64,000 bases of DNA, taken from NCBI GenBank assembly GCA_016869025.1, contig VGFA01000009.1, positions 24,735-88,734 on the forward strand. The letters are read 5' to 3'. Under the pieces are notes generated by a model that was not told where the DNA came from, did no database searches, and saw only the letters and a program-made list of their open reading frames with translations. Positions 45,449 through 53,315 of this stretch are shown in pieces. The DNA comes from Armatimonadota bacterium (GTDB lineage: Bacteria > Sysuimicrobiota > Sysuimicrobiia > Sysuimicrobiales > Humicultoraceae). The position numbers and the translations under genes are program-made. Each line of letters starts with the position of its first letter. The stretch's first letter is position 1.

Positions 45449-45600
45449 CCCGACTTGGTCTCAGTCGGCGTCGGCTTGAACGTGAACCGAGTACCGCAGT
45501 TGCGGCAGCGCCACTTCTGACTGCCTGTTTCGTCCACACCTTGGTACTCGAGGTGCGTGCTCTTGCACCCCGGACACCTTGATGCGCCTTTCATACCCAT
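45445..45600 (-). CDS. Small zinc-ribbon protein
   Basis: This 51-residue protein carries a C-P-G-C and a C-R-N-C-G pair about 20 residues apart, a four-cysteine zinc ribbon, with a lysine/threonine-rich tail. The ATG at 45600 lies 6 nt after GGAGG, which decides among three nearby ATG codons. It is convergent with aroA and their stops overlap by 3 nt. The function is unknown; similar ribbons occur in transposase-associated and regulatory proteins. Confidence 0.7.
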   Translation of the reverse strand: MGMKGASRCPGCKSTHLEYQGVDETGSQKWRCRNCGTRFTFKPTPTETKSG

Positions 45601-45658
45601 GGCCATCCTCCTCTCTCTATGAAATCCTTACGGACCCACGGGCCGAACTCCTGCGTGC

Positions 45659-47302
45659 CTAGCCGCCCAGGCCCGGCTGGCGCCTGCCGGCCAGGAGCGC
45701 GCGGACGACCGGTCCGGCGGCGCCCAGACGCTGGCGCAGCCGTCCGGCGAAGAGCAGCTCGCTTCCCCGGCGGAAGTACTCGTAGGCCGGCCGCGTGTAC
45801 GGGTACCACCAAACCTTAGACGTCGGAACCCGGTCCACCACGCGCGCGCACGCCTCGGTCACCTCGCACAGGGCGTCGGGTCCGTGCAGCCGGCCCCACC
45901 CGCTGGAGCCGCTTCCGCCCCACGGGCAATCCAGCATCGCGTAGGCCGAGGCGTGATCGTTCACCATGGCAAGGCATGCGCGCATCTGGTCTGCCAGCCG
46001 CCGCCCGCGCTTCAGGTCCCGCGTCCACACGCTGCCGGTCAACGCGCGGGGCGACGCGTTGGAACGGGTGACCGCCTCCTCCTCATCGGCCACGGCTACC
46101 ACGGGCAGGACCGGTCCAAAGGTCTCCTCGCGCATTACGAGCATCTCATCGGTCACGTCGGCCAGGACGGTCGGCGGGTACCAGAAGCCCGGCCCCTCGG
46201 GGATGCGGCCGCCGGCCAGCAGCCGGGCCCCGCGCTCGACCGCGTCGGTAACGTGGCGGTGCACCCTTTGCCGGGCCGACTCACTGATCAGCGGTCCAAA
46301 GGCCCAGTGCGTGGCCGGAGCGTGCAGGCGGCCGGCGTGCTCGACGAACCCGGCCAGTTCGGTCAGGCGGGCGGTGGCCTGCAGCGCCCGATCCACGAAG
46401 GCTCCGGCTACATCGCGGGCGACGTAGACCCGTTCCACCGAGCAGCAGAACTGTCCGGTGTTGCTGAAGGCGTTCCACACCGCGCCCTGCGCCGCGTAGG
46501 CCACGTCCGCATCCACGCAGACAACCATGGCGTCCTTGCCACCCAACTCGAGCAGCGGGGGCCTCCTGCACGCATCCGCCAGGGCGCGCGCAACCGAAGC
46601 CCCGGTGGCTACGCTGCCGATGAACACGATACGATCGGTCTGTGAAGCCACGAGCGCGGCCCCGGTCGCCGGGCCGCCGGGGACCACGTTGAGCAGCCCA
46701 GCGGGTAGGCCAGCATCTGCGAAGGCGCGCGCGATCTCCAGGGCAGTCAGGGGGGCATGTTCCGACGGTTTGACGACCACCGCGTTCCCGGCCGCCAGCG
46801 CAGGCACGATGGCGCCCATGGCAAGCGAGAAGGGCAGGTTCCACGGCGTAATGGCTCCGATCACACCCAGGGGCTTCCGGTACACGCGGCCGGACTTGCC
46901 GAAGAAGTAAGGCCGGAAGCGCGTCCGGATCGCGCGCGGGCGCAGCACCCGCTCTGTCTCCGCCGCGTAGTAGGCCAGGCACTCAAGCCCGGTTGGGATC
47001 TCCGCGCCGCCGACAGACTCGCATGGGGGCTTGCCGGTCTCCAGCAGGATGGTGTCCGATATCTCGTCAATGCGATCCACCATCAGGTGCAGGGCGCGCC
47101 GCAGCACGCCACGCCGGGTGGACCAGGGGCTCTCCGCCCAGGCCGGTTGCGCGCGGCGTGCTGCGGCCACGGCCTGCCTGACTTCGTTCGGCCCGGCTAC
47201 CGCGTACCGATAGGCATCCTCGCCTGTGCAGGGGTCCTGACCCTGTGCCCAGGCCCCGCTCTCGGACCACTCGCCGCCGATCCACATCCTGGCCTCGCGC
47301 AT
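45659..47302 (-). CDS. Aldehyde dehydrogenase family protein
   Basis: This 547-residue NAD(P)-dependent dehydrogenase has the catalytic cysteine C286 in N-T-G-Q-F-C-C, the general base E252 in L-E-L-G-G-K, and the binding motif P-W-N-L-P-F. It is the CoA-independent type, so it oxidises an aldehyde to an acid. The C-terminal 60 residues extend beyond the standard 480-500-residue length and are arginine-rich. Its downstream partner is the small zinc-ribbon gene and its upstream neighbour on the same strand is the SdpI-like gene. Confidence 0.9.
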   Translation of the reverse strand: MREARMWIGGEWSESGAWAQGQDPCTGEDAYRYAVAGPNEVRQAVAAARRAQPAWAESPWSTRRGVLRRALHLMVDRIDEISDTILLETGKPPCESVGGAEIPTGLECLAYYAAETERVLRPRAIRTRFRPYFFGKSGRVYRKPLGVIGAITPWNLPFSLAMGAIVPALAAGNAVVVKPSEHAPLTALEIARAFADAGLPAGLLNVVPGGPATGAALVASQTDRIVFIGSVATGASVARALADACRRPPLLELGGKDAMVVCVDADVAYAAQGAVWNAFSNTGQFCCSVERVYVARDVAGAFVDRALQATARLTELAGFVEHAGRLHAPATHWAFGPLISESARQRVHRHVTDAVERGARLLAGGRIPEGPGFWYPPTVLADVTDEMLVMREETFGPVLPVVAVADEEEAVTRSNASPRALTGSVWTRDLKRGRRLADQMRACLAMVNDHASAYAMLDCPWGGSGSSGWGRLHGPDALCEVTEACARVVDRVPTSKVWWYPYTRPAYEYFRRGSELLFAGRLRQRLGAAGPVVRALLAGRRQPGLGG

Positions 47303-47318
47303 GGCAGTCCCCTCCCTG

Positions 47319-47981
47319 TCACGGGATTACCTGCCGGTCCGGGTCGTGCTTCCACCAGATGTACGAGCAGACCGTCAGCACAGACACTCCGCCCACCAGG
47401 AGCGCGATCATGGCCCACACCGCGTACTCCGAGCGCAGGAGGCCTGCCAGGATTGACGCCGCGCCGACCAGGATGAACACCTTTCCTCCCAGCCGGTGGG
47501 TCTTGTTCCATGACTCCTCGCTGGAGAGCGTCCACGGAGTGCGGATTCCAACGAACCAGGTCGAGCGCAGTTTGCCCATGTAGTTTCCCAGCACGATAAA
47601 CAGCGCGCCGACCAGCAGGGGCGTGATCCTCTCCACGCGGACCGGGATCCCACGCGCCCAGAGCACGACTACCAGGTACAGGGCGAACAGAAACGCGACC
47701 AGTAGCGTCCGGATGAGGTTGTAGACACCGGCAAAGAGCGCGTAGTGCCCGCGCCGTGGATCGAAGCGCGGCAGGACGAGCATCAGGACGTAGATGCCCA
47801 CGGCGGCAGCCGGGATGGCAAGGAGCCCCTCTGCCTTGCCGCCGAACCGGTCCGGCGTCCCATTGATGTCCCAGTGAACCGGCAGCCGCTCCGGTGCTGC
47901 GCCCCAGGTCAGGCCTGCCAGCACCAGCATGGCCGCGATTAGCGCGAGACTCAGCCCCTCGCTTCTCCACGAAACCCGCAC
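47319..47981 (-). CDS. SdpI/YhfL-like membrane protein (DUF1648 and SdpI domains)
   Basis: This 220-residue membrane protein has about six helices. An N-terminal DUF1648 segment (L-P-V-H-W-D-I-N-G-T-P-D-R-F) precedes the SdpI motif G-N-Y-M-G-K-L-R-S-T-W-F-V-G-I-R-T-P-W-T-L. In Bacillus SdpI gives immunity to the SdpC toxin and binds a repressor. No toxin or repressor partner is visible beside it. It is 17 nt upstream of the aldehyde dehydrogenase. Confidence 0.85.
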   Translation of the reverse strand: MRVSWRSEGLSLALIAAMLVLAGLTWGAAPERLPVHWDINGTPDRFGGKAEGLLAIPAAAVGIYVLMLVLPRFDPRRGHYALFAGVYNLIRTLLVAFLFALYLVVVLWARGIPVRVERITPLLVGALFIVLGNYMGKLRSTWFVGIRTPWTLSSEESWNKTHRLGGKVFILVGAASILAGLLRSEYAVWAMIALLVGGVSVLTVCSYIWWKHDPDRQVIP

Positions 47982-48144
47982 GATGGTCGTCCTCCTTTCC
48001 CCCTCCTATTCTGCGGCGCGAGGCCCACGGAGAAAAGGGCTGTCGGGTCGGCCCCGGCCAATGCGGCCGCACAGCGGTGCAACACAACGCGCCACCGAGA
48101 GGAGAACCGCCGGGAGACGGGAAACTGGTAGCCCGTGGAAACCC

Positions 48145-49362
48145 GTGCCCACGCCTGACGCCGGTCTCTACCAGAGATACTCCCGGGCAATCCACGGCGA
48201 GCGACTGCCGCTGGCGCTGGTGGACATGGACGCGGTGGACCGCAACATAGAGACGCTGGTTATGCCGGTCCACAAGGCCGGTAAGACGCTCCGGCTGGCA
48301 ACCAAGTCCGTCCGCTGTCCGGCACTGATCCGCTACATCCTGGATCGCGGCCAGGGCACGATCCGCGGCCTGATGGCCTACGCCGTGGAAGAGGCCGCGT
48401 TCCTGCTTGAGCAGGGCTTCGATGATCTCCTGGTGGCCTATCCCACGGTCCAGGATTCTGACATGCGGATCCTGGCTGCGATCAACCGCGAACGGCCCAG
48501 GGCAGCGGTCGTCGTGGATTGCGTGGAGCACCTGGAGCGGGCCGACCGCGCCGCCCAAGGGGCGCGGAGTACCATCCCGGTCGTGGTAGAGGCGGATCTC
48601 TCGTATCGGCCACTGGGAGGGATGCTGCACCTCGGTGTGCGGCGCAGCCCGCTGCGCACTCCGGAGGCGGTCGTTGGAGTGGCGGCGCGCGTGCTGGCCT
48701 TTCCCAACCTGTCGTTGAAGGGTGTGATGGGCTACGAGGGCCAGATCGCGGGTGTGGGTGAGGCCAACCCGCACTCGCCCCTGCTCAATCCCGCCAGGCG
48801 GCTGATCAAGCGGCTGTCCGTGCCGCGGGTGGCTGAAGCGCGATCGCGCATCGCCGGCCTGCTCGCCGACCGGGGGATACGGATCGAGCTCTTCAACGGG
48901 GGCGGTACCGGGAGTCTCTTTTCGACCGTGACAGAGGCCGCCGTGACAGAGGTCACGGTAGGATCGGGCTTCCTGACCGGCCACCTGTTCGACTATTATC
49001 CGCGGCTCGATCTGGTTCCGGCGCTCTTCTTCGCCCTGCAAGTTGTGCGCCGGTCCGATCTGCGGATCGTTACCTGCCACGGCGGCGGCTACATCGCCTC
49101 GGGCGAGGCCGGCCGCGATCGGCTGCCCCTGCCTGCCCTGCCCGCCGGAATGAAGCTCCTGGCCTTCGAGGGCGCCGGGGAGGTGCAGACCCCTCTGCGC
49201 CTCCCGCCGGGTGAGACGCTGGATCCGGGCGACCCCGTCTTCTTCCGGCACGCCAAGGCAGGCGAGCCCGCGGAGCACTTCAACGAGTACCTGTTCGTCC
49301 GCGGAGACCGCATCGAGCAGCGGGCCCCCACCTACCGGGGATACGGCCTGTGTCCGTTGTGA
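48145..49362 (+). CDS. Fold-type III PLP enzyme (alanine racemase-N/D-threonine aldolase-like)
   Basis: This protein of about 405 residues resembles D-threonine aldolase/amino-acid racemase proteins of the alanine-racemase N-terminal fold. The PLP lysine is K54 in A-T-K-S-V-R-C-P, and later G-Y-E-G-Q-I-A-G and G-G-G-T-G-S are conserved. The C-terminal part contains C-H-G-G-G-Y, matching the metal-site region of D-threonine aldolases. The substrate is unknown. I placed the start at the GTG at 48145 by family length; earlier in-frame starts are possible. Confidence 0.78.
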   Translation: MPTPDAGLYQRYSRAIHGERLPLALVDMDAVDRNIETLVMPVHKAGKTLRLATKSVRCPALIRYILDRGQGTIRGLMAYAVEEAAFLLEQGFDDLLVAYPTVQDSDMRILAAINRERPRAAVVVDCVEHLERADRAAQGARSTIPVVVEADLSYRPLGGMLHLGVRRSPLRTPEAVVGVAARVLAFPNLSLKGVMGYEGQIAGVGEANPHSPLLNPARRLIKRLSVPRVAEARSRIAGLLADRGIRIELFNGGGTGSLFSTVTEAAVTEVTVGSGFLTGHLFDYYPRLDLVPALFFALQVVRRSDLRIVTCHGGGYIASGEAGRDRLPLPALPAGMKLLAFEGAGEVQTPLRLPPGETLDPGDPVFFRHAKAGEPAEHFNEYLFVRGDRIEQRAPTYRGYGLCPL

Positions 49363-49382
49363 TTACGTAGGAGGAGGCGACC

Positions 49383-51122
49383 GTGCGAAGAGAGATTGCA
49401 CACCTGTTGCTCGTTCCGATCGTCCTGCTCGCGTGGGCGCGCATCGGCGCGCCGCGGCTCACCCTCTACTCCTGGGACGCCGTCGCCAAGTACCGGAGTC
49501 CGTACCTGAGCGCCATTGCGCCTGGAGGGGAGGGCGACGCGGTCTCCCGTCGGGTGGTCGTGGTCGTGGTGGACGCCCTGCGCGCCGACGCATCGAGGAC
49601 CCTGCCTACCCTCAACAGATTGCGCGAGGCAGGAGCAGACCGTACCGCGCGCACCGGTCAACCCTCGCTCTCGTATCCGTCCTGGACGGTTATCGGCACC
49701 GGTGCATGGCAAGAGCAGAGTGAGGTCACGACCAACTTCTACAAGGGCGCCATCCCGGTGGACACGATTTTCGAAGCGGCCAGGCGCAAGGGGCTGACCA
49801 CGGCAATCGTCGGCTCTGGTTCAGGGTGGCCGCAACTCTACGCCCGCGGGGTTGACGTCAACCTGGGGATCGACGGGCCGAGCGACCCGTACTCCGATCT
49901 GCAGGGCGTGCGCAGGCAGGACGACCAGATAGAGGCGGCGGCGCTACGCGTCCTGGCCGAGAAGAAGCCGGACCTGTTGCTCGTTCACCTGGCCGAGCCA
50001 GATAACGCAGGGCACGCCCGTGGCGCGGCCAGCCGGGAGTACGCGGACGCCATTGCCACGATTGGCGCGCGCATCGGCCGCCTGGTATCCGCGCTCGACC
50101 TGCGCAACACCACCATCCTGGTCACCGGTGATCACGGCATGCTGGACCGCGGCGGGCACGGCGGCTGGGAGAGCGAGGTGCTCACCGTGCCGCTTCTGGC
50201 CGCTGGAGCCGGCGTCCGGCCGGGCCGGTACGCGGAAGCGACCCAGGCGGACGTGGCCCCCACCGTGGCCGTGCTCCTGGGGACGAGCATCCCGGCGCAC
50301 AACCAGGGCCGGCCGTTGTTCGACATGCTCGACCTGCCAGAGGGCCTGCGCGCCCGACGCGCCCTGGATGCCGCGGCGCAGTTGCGCGACCGCTACGCCC
50401 AGTACGCGCAGGTGATCGGCGCGGCCCCGTTCGTCCACCGAAACCTGGACCAGGCAAGAGAGGCCCTCGCCGCAGGCCAGGACGAGGGTGCATACAGGGC
50501 CGCGATGTCGGACATTGAGGCCACCTGGAAGCAGGCCTCCTCAGCCAAAGCCGCGCGCCTGACACATGAACGGCTGGTGCGGTTGCCCATTGCGCTGCTT
50601 GTGATGCTACCGTTCGCTGCCTACATGGCCTTCGTGGTCAGAAACCGTTGGGACTGGCGCGCGCCACTTGCCGGCACGATTGCATACACGCTGATCTATC
50701 AGGGCCTGTATTTCGGCCGCGGCTACAAATGGTCGTTGAGCGCCTTCAACACCGAGGAGCAGATAATGAGGTTCTTCACTGAGCGCACCGTAGATGCGAT
50801 GATCGCGCTGCTCATTGCTGCTATCCTCGTAGGCGCGCTGAGTCGCCGCGTGAGACCCCTGGCGGCCGCGGTCAACGCGGTCACCATGGCGTTCATGGTT
50901 GCCTGGTGGCTGGTGTTCCAGATCGGGATCTTCTACTTCCTCTACGACGTCGGCTTCGCCTGGTACCTGCCCGATTTGGCCATTGGCTTCAAGTACTATC
51001 TCGACGTGCTGCAGACCGGCGCGTTCTGGCCGCTTACCCCTGCCCCGCTGCTCATCGTCCTGCCGTTTGCCGCGATCGGCGCCCGCTGGGTGGCGGCCCG
51101 CGTTCCGGCGTTCCGCGCATGA
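49383..51122 (+). CDS. Alkaline phosphatase-superfamily phosphodiesterase with C-terminal membrane helices
   Basis: This 579-residue protein has an N-terminal hydrophobic segment (about 4-20), then a catalytic domain of the type I phosphodiesterase/nucleotide pyrophosphatase kind with V-V-V-D-A-L-R-A-D (D64), P-S-L-S-Y-P-S-W-T, H-L-A-E-P-D-N-A-G-H and T-G-D-H-G-M. The last 180 residues form about five membrane helices. The enzyme would act on a phosphodiester at the membrane surface. It overlaps the GMC oxidoreductase by 4 nt. Confidence 0.82.
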   Translation: MRREIAHLLLVPIVLLAWARIGAPRLTLYSWDAVAKYRSPYLSAIAPGGEGDAVSRRVVVVVVDALRADASRTLPTLNRLREAGADRTARTGQPSLSYPSWTVIGTGAWQEQSEVTTNFYKGAIPVDTIFEAARRKGLTTAIVGSGSGWPQLYARGVDVNLGIDGPSDPYSDLQGVRRQDDQIEAAALRVLAEKKPDLLLVHLAEPDNAGHARGAASREYADAIATIGARIGRLVSALDLRNTTILVTGDHGMLDRGGHGGWESEVLTVPLLAAGAGVRPGRYAEATQADVAPTVAVLLGTSIPAHNQGRPLFDMLDLPEGLRARRALDAAAQLRDRYAQYAQVIGAAPFVHRNLDQAREALAAGQDEGAYRAAMSDIEATWKQASSAKAARLTHERLVRLPIALLVMLPFAAYMAFVVRNRWDWRAPLAGTIAYTLIYQGLYFGRGYKWSLSAFNTEEQIMRFFTERTVDAMIALLIAAILVGALSRRVRPLAAAVNAVTMAFMVAWWLVFQIGIFYFLYDVGFAWYLPDLAIGFKYYLDVLQTGAFWPLTPAPLLIVLPFAAIGARWVAARVPAFRA

Positions 51123-52516
51123 GCGGCCAGTTTGACTGCATCATCGTCGGCTCCGGGACCTCCGGGGGTGTCATTGCATACTACCTGACCGCCGGGGGCA
51201 TGCGTTGTCTGCTTCTGGAAGCTGGCGATGTCTACACCGCCGATACCTTTCCCGACAACGACATGGACGGCTCTGCACGGCTGTTCTGGGGGGGCGGGCT
51301 CGAGCTGAGCACCACGGCGGAGATGGCGTTTCTGCGGGCCCGCTGCCTGGGAGGCACCTCGGTCGTCAACCAGTGCCTGCTCGACCGTTTTGACGAGTAC
51401 GCGTGGTCGGCCTGGAAGGAGGCATCCGGGGTCGGGTTCCTGTCCGGGGAGGAGATGGCCCCGCACTACGCGGAGGTCGAGGGCCGCCTCAGCATCAGGG
51501 AGGTCCCCGCGTCCCACCACAACCGCAACTCCCGCCTGTTCGTGGACGGCTGCGAGAAGCGAGGATACCGGTGGGCACCGCTGCGCCGCGGAGAGACCGA
51601 CTGCGCGATAGAAGAGGGGAACGACTGCATCGCCTGCCTGAATGGATGCCGGCGCGGCTCCAAGCAGAGCACCCTGGTTACGTTCATACGCTGGGCGCAG
51701 GCGCTGGGGCTTACGGTGCGGCCAGGGTTTCAGGTCGAGCGCCTGGAGCCAGGCAGCGATGGTGTGCGGATGTACGGCACCCACCACGGCCAAGCCCAGG
51801 AGATCCGCGCCCCCAGGGTTGTCCTCGCATCCGGCGCGCTGGGCAACGCGCGTCTGCTGCTGCGCTCTGGATTCGAGAAGCGCCTGCCGCATCTGGGCAG
51901 GGGATTCTACTGCCACCCCCAGTTGATGACCTTTGCCGAGTTCGACGAGCCGGTGGACGCCTACAAGGGTGCCTTCCAGGCCTGCAAGTCCGACGACCCG
52001 CGGTTCAGGAAGGCGGGGTTCAAGCTGGAGAACGTATTCGCCCCGCCGACCTCGGTGGCCATGCTCTATCCGGGATACGGCGCACGCCTGCAGGCGTTCA
52101 TGCTTCGATACCGGCACCTGGCTTCGGTAGAGGTGGCCGTGCAGGACACGGTTCCGGGCAGGATCAGCGTGGATGCCAGGGGGCGGCTCCGGATAGCAAA
52201 GCGCCTGGAGGGCGAAGACGTCCGTCGCGGAAAGGCAGGGCTGCTCGCGGTCAGGGAGATCCTCGAGAGCGCAGGCGCCCGGACCATCCTGCACTGCCCT
52301 ATGAGCTTCGGGCTGCACCTGATGGGAGGGCTGGCGATCGGCCAGGACGCGCAGCGGTCTGCGGTCGGTGGAGGATTCAGCCTGCACGGCTTTCCCTACA
52401 TCTACGCCGCCGACTCGAGCATCTTCCCGGCCGCGCCAGGGATCAACCCTGCGCTGACGATCATGGCGCTTGGCCAAAGGGCGAGCCAGGAGATCCTCAA
52501 AGGGGTGATCGAATGA
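51119..52516 (+). CDS. GMC family FAD-dependent oxidoreductase
   Basis: This 465-residue flavoprotein has the FAD-binding motif G-S-G-T-S-G-G (11-17) at the start, L-L-L-E-A-G-D, and the late active-site region G-L-H-L-M-G-G with A-A-D-S-S-I-F-P. A cysteine cluster C170-x-x-C173-x-x-x-C177 is present. The enzyme oxidises an alcohol, but the substrate and electron acceptor are unknown. The ATG overlaps the previous stop (ATGA), and its own stop overlaps the following small-subunit gene in the same way. Confidence 0.9.
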   Translation: MSGQFDCIIVGSGTSGGVIAYYLTAGGMRCLLLEAGDVYTADTFPDNDMDGSARLFWGGGLELSTTAEMAFLRARCLGGTSVVNQCLLDRFDEYAWSAWKEASGVGFLSGEEMAPHYAEVEGRLSIREVPASHHNRNSRLFVDGCEKRGYRWAPLRRGETDCAIEEGNDCIACLNGCRRGSKQSTLVTFIRWAQALGLTVRPGFQVERLEPGSDGVRMYGTHHGQAQEIRAPRVVLASGALGNARLLLRSGFEKRLPHLGRGFYCHPQLMTFAEFDEPVDAYKGAFQACKSDDPRFRKAGFKLENVFAPPTSVAMLYPGYGARLQAFMLRYRHLASVEVAVQDTVPGRISVDARGRLRIAKRLEGEDVRRGKAGLLAVREILESAGARTILHCPMSFGLHLMGGLAIGQDAQRSAVGGGFSLHGFPYIYAADSSIFPAAPGINPALTIMALGQRASQEILKGVIE

Positions 52517-53022
52517 CCTCCGATCCTGCGCGCACACCGCCTGCGGAGGCGCCCTCCGGGACCCCAACGCCGATCCTGACGCCGCGGGAGGTACGGGCCC
52601 TGGAGAGGGTTGGGGACATCGTGGCCCCTGCCTGCGGGCCGCTGCCGGCATTCTCGGCCACGGGGTGCGTCCGCTACGCGGACGACCTGCTCCGCTACAT
52701 GCCCCCGGAGGACGTCGCCGATATCCGGCTGCTGCTGCGGATCCTCTCCATCAAGCCGACGTCCGGCATCCGGTTCATCCTGGCCCTGGCACGGGCCGGC
52801 CGGCGCCTGCCAGGGTCTCTGGGCGCGACCCTTCGGATGATCGAGATAGGGCTCAAGGGACTGGTCATGTCGCTCTACTACTCGGGCAAGGCAGCCCCGG
52901 GCGATGCCGCCGCAGGCAACGCCAGGAGGGCAACCGCGGATGTGGCGGACTTGATCGGGTACAGGCCGCGGGTGGTTCCTGTGAGCGGCTTGAACCCGCC
53001 GTCACCGCCGCCCTCAGGGTAG
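52513..53022 (+). CDS. Gluconate 2-dehydrogenase subunit 3-like small subunit
   Basis: This 169-residue protein lies directly after the GMC oxidoreductase with a 4-nt overlap. The first part has L-T-P-R-E-V-R-A-L-E-R-V-G-D-I-V-A-P, reminiscent of the small subunits that accompany GMC dehydrogenases (gluconate 2-dehydrogenase subunit 3). No twin-arginine signal peptide is visible, so it is probably cytoplasmic. The function follows from its neighbour more than from its sequence. Confidence 0.6.
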   Translation: MTSDPARTPPAEAPSGTPTPILTPREVRALERVGDIVAPACGPLPAFSATGCVRYADDLLRYMPPEDVADIRLLLRILSIKPTSGIRFILALARAGRRLPGSLGATLRMIEIGLKGLVMSLYYSGKAAPGDAAAGNARRATADVADLIGYRPRVVPVSGLNPPSPPPSG

Positions 53023-53053
53023 GCAAGACCGATCTACTGCGCCGGGGCAAATG

Positions 53054-53278
53054 CTACCGGCGGGCCTCTACGCGTAGCCGCTGCCCGGCGTAGAGTGCGC
53101 CGCCCAGGTCCACCTCGGCACCGACGGTCTCATCCACGACCACGTGCGTGCCGGCCTCGACCTGCCTTACCAGACGGCGACCGCCCGCGGCGCTGACCAG
53201 GGCGTCCTTCACGTGAGCGCCCTGCCACAAGACCACAGGAGCGTCGTTGACCAGGACCGTCAGCCGCTGTGGCCGCAC
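53054..53278 (-). CDS. Small hypothetical protein following the 5'-nucleotidase gene
   Basis: A 74-residue frame starts at the GTG at 53278 with GGAG about 6 nt upstream and reads R-P-Q-R-L-T-V-L-V-N-D-A-P-V-V-L-W-Q-G through alternating hydrophobic strands to a basic end. I do not recognise the family. The regular beta-strand pattern and a position 37 nt after the 5'-nucleotidase stop suggest a real gene in the same operon. Confidence 0.45.
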   Translation of the reverse strand: MRPQRLTVLVNDAPVVLWQGAHVKDALVSAAGGRRLVRQVEAGTHVVVDETVGAEVDLGGALYAGQRLRVEARR

Positions 53279-53315
53279 GCCCCACTCCGCCGTCGCCGGT
53301 TGAGCACCCTGCGAC

